Below, piece by piece: positions 16,019 to 22,948 of a stretch of 47,296 bases of DNA. Origin of the DNA: Gammaproteobacteria bacterium (GTDB lineage: Bacteria; Pseudomonadota; Gammaproteobacteria; Steroidobacterales; PWYM01); NCBI GenBank assembly GCA_003567475.1, contig PWZL01000095.1:1-47296 (forward strand). Reading direction: 5' to 3'. Under the pieces are notes generated by a model, which worked only from the letters and a program-made list of their open reading frames with translations, had not been told where the DNA came from and ran no database searches. A program made the position numbers and the translations under genes. The first letter of the stretch is position 1, and the number at the start of each line of letters is the position of its first letter.

Positions 16019-16765
16019 GTGATCCACCCTATCGTTAGGCTGTATGCCAGCGCCGACAACGCTCAGGCGGCCGTCGGTAAACTCCAGGCGCGTGGCTTCG
16101 GCGCCCGGCAATACGATCTCGTCACGCCCCCGGAGTCACCGGCGGACGGCGCCGCGGCAGAGGAAACAGTCACCGCTGCGATCGCCGACGCTTATGTCGT
16201 CCGCGGCGAGGCCCGACGGTATGCCCGGCGGGTCCTGGACGGTCACTGGCTGGTGATCGTACGCGCGCCGATTGGTATGGGGCGGATCACCGAAGATCTG
16301 CTCGATGAGTGTGAGCCGGTGCCCAGTGGCTTCGAGCCCGAACCCGATCGTCTCATGGCCTGGGATGAAGCCGCGCCAATGAGCTCGATTCTGCATGTCG
16401 GGACCATCCTGCGCGACCCCACGCCGTTCTCGAACTGGATGGCCGGCATTCCCGTGCTCTCACGCAGTGGCAAGCGCACCTGCGAGCGGCTCAACATCCC
16501 TGAACTGGCCGATTCCAGCTGGACGCTCTCCGGGAAAGTCGGGCTTAAGCTGCTGTCAAAGGGGGCGGCCCCGTTGTCAGGAAAACTCAAGTGGCCGTTG
16601 CTCTCCAAGGGTCCGGCACCACTGTCGAGCAAGCTCAAGTGGCCGCTGCTCTCGGGCGGCCCGGCGCCGCTGTCATCCAAGCTCGGTTTGCCTGTGTTGA
16701 GTGGCAAAGCGGCGCCGCTGTCTTCGTCGCTGCGCATTCCGACGACCACACCACGCCGCGACTGA
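16019..16765 (+). CDS. Uncharacterised protein with five 16-residue repeats
   Basis: Protein of 248 residues. GTG 16019 is chosen because GGGAGG at 16006-16011 is 7 nt upstream, whereas the in-frame ATG at 16013 is only 1 nt from it. Residues 1-60 (VRLYASADNAQAAVGKLQ, then RGF) resemble the alpha/beta 'YflT/general stress' small domain. A middle section holds DPTPFSNWMAGIPVLSRSGK. From about residue 166 to the end come five 16-residue units with the pattern APLSxKLxxPLLSxG (48-bp DNA period, 16514-16753). It lies between def and convergent puhE inside the PGC. Function unknown; the amphipathic repeats suggest membrane or pigment-protein contact, but that is speculation. Confidence 0.75.
   Translation: MIHPIVRLYASADNAQAAVGKLQARGFGARQYDLVTPPESPADGAAAEETVTAAIADAYVVRGEARRYARRVLDGHWLVIVRAPIGMGRITEDLLDECEPVPSGFEPEPDRLMAWDEAAPMSSILHVGTILRDPTPFSNWMAGIPVLSRSGKRTCERLNIPELADSSWTLSGKVGLKLLSKGAAPLSGKLKWPLLSKGPAPLSSKLKWPLLSGGPAPLSSKLGLPVLSGKAAPLSSSLRIPTTTPRRD
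16514..16753 (+). repeat. 48-bp tandem repeat inside the repeat-protein gene
   Basis: Five in-frame units of 48 bp starting at 16514, 16562, 16610, 16658 and 16706. The second and third are the most alike at the protein level (16562: GAAPLSGKLKWPLLSK; 16610: GPAPLSSKLKWPLLSG). The outer units have drifted, which argues that the repeat is old and maintained at protein level. Confidence 0.85.
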
Positions 16766-16812
16766 GCCGATCTCGATCTGCCCGGGCGGCTGCCGGCGGT
16801 GGCCTCCCGCGG

Positions 16813-17634
16813 TCAGCTTCTGATCTTGACCTGACCGGGATCCGGAGACTGCCCGCTGCCGGGCAGTTCTTCCTGTTGGCGTGAGCGGAAACCCCAGCGA
16901 AACAGGGCGTCGATGGTCACTGGCAGCACCAGAAACCAATGCTCGATGATGCCCAGCGCGAGCAGCGTCCCCACCAGGAAGAGCCCGGCCGTCAGATGCT
17001 CGGGCACGTCCGGTGCCAGTGCCGCTCGAAAGACCAGGAAGGTCGCCGCGGTGGCGGCCGTAATGGAAAACGGAAACAACCAGTTCATCGGCCGGCGCTT
17101 GAAATAGCTCTCCAGATACCGCAATCGCAGCGGCAGCCAGTTCTCGCTGAGGTTCCGCACGCCCAGAAAGATGTTCAGTTTGGTGCTCAGACGCATCAGC
17201 CAGAGCGCGCTGAAGGTCCATAGCGCCACCGGATTACTGGCGCCCCAGGTGAGCGCCATCACGGCCAGCAATGCCGCGAACAGCGTCAGCTCGTGATGCG
17301 AGAGCGCCTGCCACGCGTAGCCGAAGCGACGCCATCCGCGCGCGCCGGGCGGCAGCGCCGTGCGCCGCGAACCCGTGATGAAGCCAAGCAGAAAACTCAT
17401 CTCCACCCAGCCCCAGAAGAGCAGGGCGCAGCTGAAGGCGCCATAGGTCGCGAACAGCGTCTCCTGTTGACTGAAGGCCGCGATCCCCCACAGTGCGGGC
17501 AGGGCGACCAGCGTGGCGCCGAACAGGCTCCATCGATAGGTGCGCTCAGGCAAACCGTCGAGGTAGAGAATGAGCCCGGTGCTGAACCACCAAAGGAGCA
17601 GCGCAAACAGCACAGGCGCGAGAATCGTGCTCAT
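16813..17634 (-). CDS. puhE: Photosynthetic complex assembly protein PuhE (DUF3623)
   Basis: PuhE is a polytopic membrane protein of the puh operon that affects reaction-centre and bacteriochlorophyll levels in Rhodobacter. The 273-residue protein has about seven hydrophobic segments, the FWGWVEMSFLLGF block and KLNIFLGVRNLSENWLP, which I associate with DUF3623. ATG 17634 is picked as the first Met before the first membrane helix; GGAG is directly adjacent, an unusually short spacing. Last gene of lhaA-puhA-B-C-E. In many PGCs acsF lies between puhC and puhE; here only 31 bp separate them. Confidence 0.88.
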   Translation of the reverse strand: MSTILAPVLFALLLWWFSTGLILYLDGLPERTYRWSLFGATLVALPALWGIAAFSQQETLFATYGAFSCALLFWGWVEMSFLLGFITGSRRTALPPGARGWRRFGYAWQALSHHELTLFAALLAVMALTWGASNPVALWTFSALWLMRLSTKLNIFLGVRNLSENWLPLRLRYLESYFKRRPMNWLFPFSITAATAATFLVFRAALAPDVPEHLTAGLFLVGTLLALGIIEHWFLVLPVTIDALFRWGFRSRQQEELPGSGQSPDPGQVKIRS

Positions 17635-17665
17635 CTCCAGTGCCAGGGCAGCCGACGGCGGGCCG

Positions 17666-18130
17666 TCAGCGCTGCTCCGTCTGCGACGCGCTGGCAAGCA
17701 GCCGTGCGAAGGCCACTGTGTTATCCGGGCCGAATGCCGCGAGCTCGATCCAGCGGCCGGTCTCGGGATCGTCCAGCGTCAGGCGACCATCCGACCAGTA
17801 TTGCAGCCGATAGGGCGGCTCCGCGCCGACATTGCGCGCCCGTCGCTCCCTGGCCATCCCTCGCATGACGCCGCGCACAAAGCCGTGGGTGCCCGGGTCG
17901 AGGACGCTGACTTCACGACCGCGGAGGTCGTAGACCACCACTGCGCCATCGTAGCGGTCTTCAAACCGCAGCTCTTCGCTCTGGAGCACATAGGCATCGG
18001 GGTCCCGGCTGTCGCTGATCACGCCGCCCGAACTGCGGAAAATCGCAACGGCGACCACCAGGGCCAGCATTGCCGCCACGCCGTACCAGGGGCCACGGGA
18101 TGTGGGCGGCCTATCCGTTTGCTCGCTCAT
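17666..18130 (-). CDS. puhC: Photosynthetic complex assembly protein PuhC
   Basis: PuhC helps build the LH1-reaction-centre core in Rhodobacter. The 154-residue protein has one N-terminal membrane helix (about residues 15-31) followed by a soluble domain with EELRFEDRYDGAVVVYDLRG, LDPGTHGFVRGVMRGMARERR and a final 'GPDNTVAFARLL' segment, the usual PuhC pattern. AGAGGTG precedes ATG 18130. It lies between puhB and puhE in the minus-strand puh operon. Confidence 0.9.
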   Translation of the reverse strand: MSEQTDRPPTSRGPWYGVAAMLALVVAVAIFRSSGGVISDSRDPDAYVLQSEELRFEDRYDGAVVVYDLRGREVSVLDPGTHGFVRGVMRGMARERRARNVGAEPPYRLQYWSDGRLTLDDPETGRWIELAAFGPDNTVAFARLLASASQTEQR

Positions 18131-18195
18131 GCACACCTCTTCTGCGGTGGTGTGCCCGCTGCATGCGCGGCACCCCCCGGAACTGCCTGTCACCC

Positions 18196-18858
18196 TCAGC
18201 CGGCGGTCTGTCCGTCAGCGGAGAAGACACCGCTCGCCGCGCGGCCTGTCTGCGACTGTCCCGGCAGCGGGGACACCGGCTCTCGCTTGAGTGCGCGACC
18301 GAGCAACGTGGCGACGCTCGCGGCGCCGTCGATCCCCCTCAGCATCGGCTGGGCGCGGGTCATGCTCCACGGCCGCACGTGCGGCCACATGACAATATAC
18401 GAGACCCGGTGCTCGGGATCGAGTTCCAGCGGGATGTCGCCCGTTCCGTCAGCATAGGTCTTCAGGGCTGCGGAGCGGATGACCGAGAACGGCAGATTGA
18501 CCGCCATCTGGAAGGACACGCCAAATCGCATGACGACACGCTCGGTCGTGATGGTGTAGACCGTAACCCGCGCGGTCAGCCAGGCCAGCAGTAACAACAG
18601 CCCCATGGCGGCGGCGGACAGGCCGATGAACAGCATCGTGGACTGCAGCGCCTCGAACGGCCCCTGGCCCTGGGTCATGCTCCAGATGTATCGCCACGCC
18701 AGGAAAATGCCCAGATACAGGCCGATCTTGCGGACATGGAAGGTGCGCCGCGCGACGCTCCGCCAATGCGGTCCCCCCTGCCACAGAATCCGCTCCCCGG
18801 CCGGCGGGACCTCCGGCAGCCCAGGGAGCGGTTCGAGCATGTGTTCGCGTTCACTCAT
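18196..18858 (-). CDS. puhB: Photosynthetic complex assembly protein PuhB
   Basis: PuhB is a dimeric membrane protein with a PH-like domain, required for efficient reaction-centre assembly. The 220-residue protein starts with EPLPGLPEVPPAGERILWQG (typical), then has two or three membrane segments (about 45-62 and 70-95) and the PH-like part TVYTITTERVVMRFG..., with LPFSVIRSAALK and GDIPLEL. Its ATG overlaps the puhA stop in ATGA. The C-terminal about 25 residues are low complexity. Confidence 0.92.
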   Translation of the reverse strand: MSEREHMLEPLPGLPEVPPAGERILWQGGPHWRSVARRTFHVRKIGLYLGIFLAWRYIWSMTQGQGPFEALQSTMLFIGLSAAAMGLLLLLAWLTARVTVYTITTERVVMRFGVSFQMAVNLPFSVIRSAALKTYADGTGDIPLELDPEHRVSYIVMWPHVRPWSMTRAQPMLRGIDGAASVATLLGRALKREPVSPLPGQSQTGRAASGVFSADGQTAG

Positions 18859-19697
18859 ACGAACGGCTCGGCCCGGTCGAGTGCGAACAGATGACCTCCA
18901 CCGAAGTAGGCCATGGCTTTATCTTCCTCGAGCCGTGTGACCTCATCGGGGTTCTTGGTGACTGGCGCGTCCTTGAAGTGATGCGCACACACGGATTTGA
19001 CCACTACCTCATACGGACGGCTGTCGATCAGCCGCTTGTGCAGCTTGTTCTCGAGACCGGCCGGGGCGCGGCGCATCCGGCGCAACTTCACCAGCATGTT
19101 CGGGACCAGCACGTTGCGTGGGCCGGCGTCGGTCGGAACCTCCACCTCGAGGTAGCGGATCATCGGTTCCGAGCGGTCCACCCAGACGTCACGCACAGTG
19201 CCCGCCACCTCGCCATCGGCGGCGATCACGGGCAGTCCGCGGGGGTCGGGATCCCGCGAAACCACGCGGTAATCACTATCGGCGCGCATCGGGACGATGC
19301 GCAGTCGACCGTCGAAGGTCACGTCGGGGACATCGGCGCGTTCGGCCCATGCTGCGGGGCCGACCCCGTCGACCAACGGGTTACCGGTCGGTTCGAATGG
19401 TGCGCCCGGCCAGCCGCCGATCGGCGCAAGCTTGATTTCACGCGAGTCGCCACGGCCATCGCCGATCACGGCCTCGGTACCTTCCGGTCGGCCGTCTGCC
19501 AGTTTGTAGCTCTTGACTGGCGGCACTGCAGGGAAGCCCTGGACCACCACCCGCCGCTTTGGATCGGACTCAAGCGGATAGCCCTCGCGCTTGTTTTCGC
19601 GATGCAGCCAGATGACCAGCGCGAAAAAGAAAATCCAGAACGCATAAAGCGTGACCTGGGCGACGTTCACATACTCTGTAATGGCACCTGTAGGCAT
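18855..19697 (-). CDS. puhA: Reaction centre H subunit
   Basis: PuhA caps the reaction centre on the cytoplasmic side and guides protons to QB. The 280-residue protein has one membrane helix near residues 14-32 followed by LHRENKREGYPLE, the GWPGAPFEPTGNPLVDGVGPAAW block and the cytoplasmic beta-barrel (VRDVWVDRSEPMIRYLEVEV, VLVPNMLVK), all standard for H. GGAG lies about 10 nt upstream of ATG 19697. Second gene after lhaA; overlaps puhB by 4 bp. Confidence 0.96.
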   Translation of the reverse strand: MPTGAITEYVNVAQVTLYAFWIFFFALVIWLHRENKREGYPLESDPKRRVVVQGFPAVPPVKSYKLADGRPEGTEAVIGDGRGDSREIKLAPIGGWPGAPFEPTGNPLVDGVGPAAWAERADVPDVTFDGRLRIVPMRADSDYRVVSRDPDPRGLPVIAADGEVAGTVRDVWVDRSEPMIRYLEVEVPTDAGPRNVLVPNMLVKLRRMRRAPAGLENKLHKRLIDSRPYEVVVKSVCAHHFKDAPVTKNPDEVTRLEEDKAMAYFGGGHLFALDRAEPFV

Positions 19698-19727
19698 GGC
19701 TAGGTCTCTCCGGGGGTGATGGGTGGG

Positions 19728-21173
19728 TCAGCCAGGAAACTCCGCAAGGCCGAACCTGTCCGTGGGCCTCACCGGTGAGCGTTTCACCGACCTGACCAGC
19801 GGACCGATGGCGATCAACGTCGCGAACAGCAACGCGATCTCCAGGTGATAGACAAAACTGTAACCGGCGGCGGGCGCGGTGATGCCATCGCCGAAGTCGC
19901 CACGGGTCACCACGGCGTTGACGACGTCGCGAAGCGCGCCACCAAGAAATATCGAAAATCCGAGGGCCGAGGCCTGGACGGCGCCCCAGGCGCCGAGTGC
20001 GATGCCGCTTTGGCCGCCGTTTTCGCGGCTCATGGCCGCAATCAGCGTGCCCACCGCGAAGAAACCGCTGCCGACCCCGATCAGGAAGGCCCCGGCACGA
20101 AATACATTAGGCGAGTCCAAAGGAGCCGCGAAGATCACTGCCGAGAAGCCTGCCACGCCCACCAGGACCCCGACCGCGGCAAGGCGGTACGGATCGCTGC
20201 CGCGGGAGAGTTGCCGGGCCGAGATGCCGAACGCGAGCAAGGTGCCCATGGCCCAGATCGCGGTGAGGACCGTGGTGGCGCTGACCGACAGGCCAAGCAC
20301 CTCACCACCGTAGGGCTCCAGCAGGATGTCCTGCATATTGAAGGCGGCGGTCCCCAGGCCCACAGCCACCAGGAAGCGGACCGCGCGATCATTGGCAATG
20401 TAGGCCTGCCAGGCCTCGCGAAACGCCTGACGCGGCACTTCCGGATCGGTGAGGGCCGGTTGCCGCACTTCCTGTTTCCACAGGGCGATGCCATTGAGCA
20501 CGATGGTGACCACCGCCGCGCCCTGGATGACCTGGACGAGCTTGAGCTGGGTGAAGTCGATGAGCAGCAGCCCGAACACGGCGGCACTGCCTGCCATGCC
20601 GACCAGCAACATGACATACAGCAAGGCGACTACGCGTGGGCGGTTTTCCGGTGCCGCGAGATCCGCCGCGAGCGCCAGCCCGGCGGTCTGGGTGGTGTGC
20701 AGACCGGCGCCGACCAGCAGGAAGGCCAGCGCGGCGCTCGCGTGGCCCACCCAGGCGGGCCCGTGGGTGTCGCCCGAGAGAATCAGCAGCGAGAAGGGCA
20801 TGATGGCGAGGCCGCCGAACTGCAGCAGGGTGCCGAACCAGATGTAAGGGACCCGCCGCCAGCCGAGTGCCGAGCGGTGGGTATCCGAGCGGTGGCCGAT
20901 CAACACCCGGAATGGCGCGACCAGCACCGGGAGCGCCACCATCAGCGCGACCAGCCACGCTGGCACACTCAACTCCACGATCATGACGCGGTTGAGTGTG
21001 CCGGTCAGCAGGACCAGTGCCATACCTACCGACACCTGGAACAGTGCGAGCCGCATCAGTCGCGACAGCGGCAGCTCGCGCGTGGCGACATCCGCGAACG
21101 GAAGGAACCGCGGGCCGACCTGAGTCCAGACCCTGGCCAGCGCCTCATTCACTGATTTGACCGATTGCTGCAT
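19728..21173 (-). CDS. lhaA: LH1 assembly protein LhaA (PucC family)
   Basis: LhaA is a 12-helix membrane protein of the bacteriochlorophyll-delivery family that promotes LH1 assembly; it normally precedes puhA, as it does here. The 481-residue protein is clearly paralogous to PucC at 13893-15380 (shared GPRFLPFAD, LNRVMIVEL, DILLEPYGG, ALGAWGAVQASALG). ATG 21173 is chosen; a TTG three codons upstream is possible. No strong ribosome site is seen. It heads the minus-strand lhaA-puhABCE unit, transcribed from the region at 21217-21257. Confidence 0.92.
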   Translation of the reverse strand: MQQSVKSVNEALARVWTQVGPRFLPFADVATRELPLSRLMRLALFQVSVGMALVLLTGTLNRVMIVELSVPAWLVALMVALPVLVAPFRVLIGHRSDTHRSALGWRRVPYIWFGTLLQFGGLAIMPFSLLILSGDTHGPAWVGHASAALAFLLVGAGLHTTQTAGLALAADLAAPENRPRVVALLYVMLLVGMAGSAAVFGLLLIDFTQLKLVQVIQGAAVVTIVLNGIALWKQEVRQPALTDPEVPRQAFREAWQAYIANDRAVRFLVAVGLGTAAFNMQDILLEPYGGEVLGLSVSATTVLTAIWAMGTLLAFGISARQLSRGSDPYRLAAVGVLVGVAGFSAVIFAAPLDSPNVFRAGAFLIGVGSGFFAVGTLIAAMSRENGGQSGIALGAWGAVQASALGFSIFLGGALRDVVNAVVTRGDFGDGITAPAAGYSFVYHLEIALLFATLIAIGPLVRSVKRSPVRPTDRFGLAEFPG

Positions 21174-21216
21174 ACCCGCCAACGACCTGCGTCAGGACCC
21201 GCCCTGCGTCAGATAG

Positions 21217-21257
21217 AGTGTCGCCAATACGCGCCATATTGTCAATCAGAATAGACG
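21217..21257 (-). promoter_or_regulatory. Candidate lhaA-puh promoter with degenerate PpsR sites
   Basis: On the minus strand, -35 TTGACA (plus 21240-21245), 17-bp spacer, -10-like GACACT (plus 21217-21222). TGT-N12-ACG at 21240-21257 and TGT-N12-CCA at 21219-21236 are each one base from the PpsR consensus and overlap these boxes. Confidence 0.5.
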
Positions 21258-21267
21258 TAAATGAAGG

Positions 21268-21296
21268 TTGACAAACTGTCAGGCCCAAGCGATTAT
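21268..21296 (+). promoter_or_regulatory. Candidate plus-strand promoter in the lhaA-aerR gap
   Basis: -35 TTGACA at 21268-21273, 17-bp spacer, -10-like GATTAT at 21291-21296. It starts inside the short dyad TGACA-AAC-TGTCA. It is about 600 bp before aerR, so a long leader or a small RNA would result. The whole 21174-21894 interval holds no gene I can support; it contains these promoters, an AT-rich IHF-like site and the aerR operator. Confidence 0.4.
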
Positions 21297-21579
21297 CCGC
21301 TTCGGGGTCAGCCTGCGCCTCGACCCGGCGCTCAAGCGCCTGTGAGGGCAGTCGCGGTCGCAGGCAAACTCGCGCAGTTCGAGCGCTCAAGGTGGGCGGC
21401 GGACGCCACCACGTGGTGCTGGCAGCTGTCGTGCTCCGCCACCGGATGAGGCCGGGCTCCGACGTCCGATGTCAGGTCGATATTGCTATGCAAAATAACT
21501 ACACAAGGCCGAAGCGCGACCTCAACGCCTGGATGGCGGCCCATCATGGGCGCGACATATTTGGATTTTATTTAAATGT

Positions 21580-21592
21580 AATCAATAAGTTA
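21580..21592 (+). promoter_or_regulatory. IHF-like binding site in an AT-rich island
   Basis: The 13 bases match the IHF consensus WATCAA-N4-TTR at every defined position, inside about 40 AT-rich bases (21557-21600) in otherwise GC-rich DNA. DNA bending here could bring together the divergent lhaA and aerR control regions. Confidence 0.5.
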
Positions 21593-21851
21593 ATCAAAGT
21601 CTTCGCGGGCGTTAACCGGCCTTCCCGAGACGTCTCTCCAGCTTTGGCCCCGCTTGGCTTTTTGCGCCTGCACAACACGGCGTCCGGGGCCGGATCGCCT
21701 GCGCTGTCCGCTGCGCAAGCGCAGAGAAAGCCGGTGTCGGTTTTTACGCAGTTTGCCCCTTGCTCCCAGTCTGGAATACTCCCACCCGAGGGTGGTGACT
21801 CGAGAGGCAGGGCCAGCGTGGCGTTGCCCTCACGGGTTCCTGGCAAGCGCG

Positions 21852-21878
21852 GACCGACACTGTCGGTCGATAGAGACA
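21852..21878 (+). promoter_or_regulatory. aerR operator: PpsR palindrome overlapping a perfect dyad
   Basis: Perfect TGT-N12-ACA at 21861-21878. The left half overlaps a perfect 17-bp dyad, 8-bp arms GACCGACA/TGTCGGTC with a single central C (21852-21868). It ends 16 nt before the aerR ATG, so a bound repressor would block transcription into aerR. It suggests PpsR control of its own antirepressor; binding is inferred. Confidence 0.6.
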
Positions 21879-21894
21879 GGGGGGAGGGCACTCC

Positions 21895-22842
21895 ATGGGA
21901 AGCATGCGCGAGGGACTGCTTGAGGGGGGGTGGTCGCTCAAAGACACCCGCCCGCGTGATGAGGGCGAACACCGGCCGGTCGACGGTCGGGCCGGCGTGG
22001 CGCAGGGCACCGGCCCGGAAGGCCGGCACCACCGCATGCTCGACGACGAGCGGCTTGGCCGGTTGGCTGACGTGATCGAGGGCGAAATCATCCCCCGGCT
22101 CATGATGGCGCACCGGGCAGGTGGCACGTCCAACGGGCGCGCCGCCGCGCCTATCGAGATGGATGCGGAAATCTCCCCGGAACACATCGCCCGGTTCACC
22201 GATCTGGTGCTCGAGGACGAGCTCGGTCCGGTTCGCGACTTCTACACCGGTCTGCTGCGCGAGGGGGCTGCGCCCCCCAATCTGCTGGTCGGGCTGCTGG
22301 CGCCCTGCGCCCGGCGACTGGGCACGCTATGGGACGAAGACCAGGTGGATTTCACGGCGGTGACCGTCGGCCTTTGCCGTCTGCAACAGGTCATGCGCGA
22401 GATCAGTCACGCCTGCGATGGTGAATATGATGGCGATGAGGCAGTGGGTGCTCCGCGGGTCCTGCTGGCCCCGGCGCCCGGAGAACAACACACCTTCGGC
22501 ATGTTGATGGTCGCGGAGTTCTTCCGGCGTGCCGGTTGGGAGGTCGCCGGTGACTGCGCGCTCTCGCCGGCGGAGTTGCGCGATATGGTCTCGCGCGACT
22601 GGTTCGCCGTGGTCGGTTTGTCCGCCGCTTACGACACCATGCTGCCGGAGCTCGCCCAGGCCATCGCGAGCTTGCGGGAAAGTTCGCGCAACCCGGATCT
22701 CCAGGTGCTTGTGGGTGGACGGGTGTTTGCGGACAACCCCGCGCTTGCCGATGAGGTGGGCGCAGATGCCACCGCGGCCGATGCCGAAGGGGCGCTGGCG
22801 CTGGCGCAGGAGATTCTGGTCCGCAAAGCGGTCCGTCCGTGA
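21895..22842 (+). CDS. aerR: Cobalamin-binding antirepressor AerR/PpaA
   Basis: AerR-type proteins bind hydroxocobalamin in light and counteract PpsR/CrtJ. The 315-residue protein has a helical B12-cap-like region (about 95-175) and a cobalamin-binding domain with PGEQHTFG at 195-202, where His199 fits the cobalt-ligand His of DxHxxG-like motifs, then MVAEFFRRAGWEV, VVGLSAAYD and VLVGGRVF. Gene order aerR-ppsR is typical. GGGGGGAGGG 8 nt before ATG 21895 supports the start. Residues 1-47 are a polar extension and an internal Met48 (22036) could start a short form, as described for long and short AerR in R. capsulatus. Confidence 0.88.
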   Translation: MGSMREGLLEGGWSLKDTRPRDEGEHRPVDGRAGVAQGTGPEGRHHRMLDDERLGRLADVIEGEIIPRLMMAHRAGGTSNGRAAAPIEMDAEISPEHIARFTDLVLEDELGPVRDFYTGLLREGAAPPNLLVGLLAPCARRLGTLWDEDQVDFTAVTVGLCRLQQVMREISHACDGEYDGDEAVGAPRVLLAPAPGEQHTFGMLMVAEFFRRAGWEVAGDCALSPAELRDMVSRDWFAVVGLSAAYDTMLPELAQAIASLRESSRNPDLQVLVGGRVFADNPALADEVGADATAADAEGALALAQEILVRKAVRP

Positions 22843-22855
22843 CACAACACTAGGC

Positions 22856-22889
22856 GCGGGTGCTGGCCGGGGACGGCTGAGGCACCCGC
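22856..22889 (+). other. Hairpin in the aerR-ppsR intergenic region
   Basis: Perfect 8-bp arms GCGGGTGC (22856-22863) and GCACCCGC (22882-22889) with an 18-nt loop, 13 nt after the aerR stop. No T-run follows, so it may reduce, rather than end, readthrough into ppsR. Confidence 0.5.
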
Positions 22890-22948
22890 AAGGTCAACCC
22901 CGGAGAGTGCACGGATGCCCACTCCCCTGAACAGGATCATCGGATATC

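Noticed and set aside
19845-21155. 436-aa plus-strand open frame
   Set aside because: Antisense shadow of lhaA with biased His/Asp/Arg composition.
21420-21436. Sigma54-like GG-N10-GC element
   Set aside because: Only the minimal GG/GC dinucleotides and part of TGGCA match; no enhancer-binding regulator nearby.
21700-21745. Possible terminator near GTGTCGGTTTTTACGC
   Set aside because: The upstream stem has only five pairs with a four-base loop and does not abut the T-run.
21392-22075. 227-aa plus-strand ORF in the lhaA-aerR gap
   Set aside because: No recognisable domain, no ribosome site, covers the AT-rich IHF-like region and overlaps aerR in another frame.
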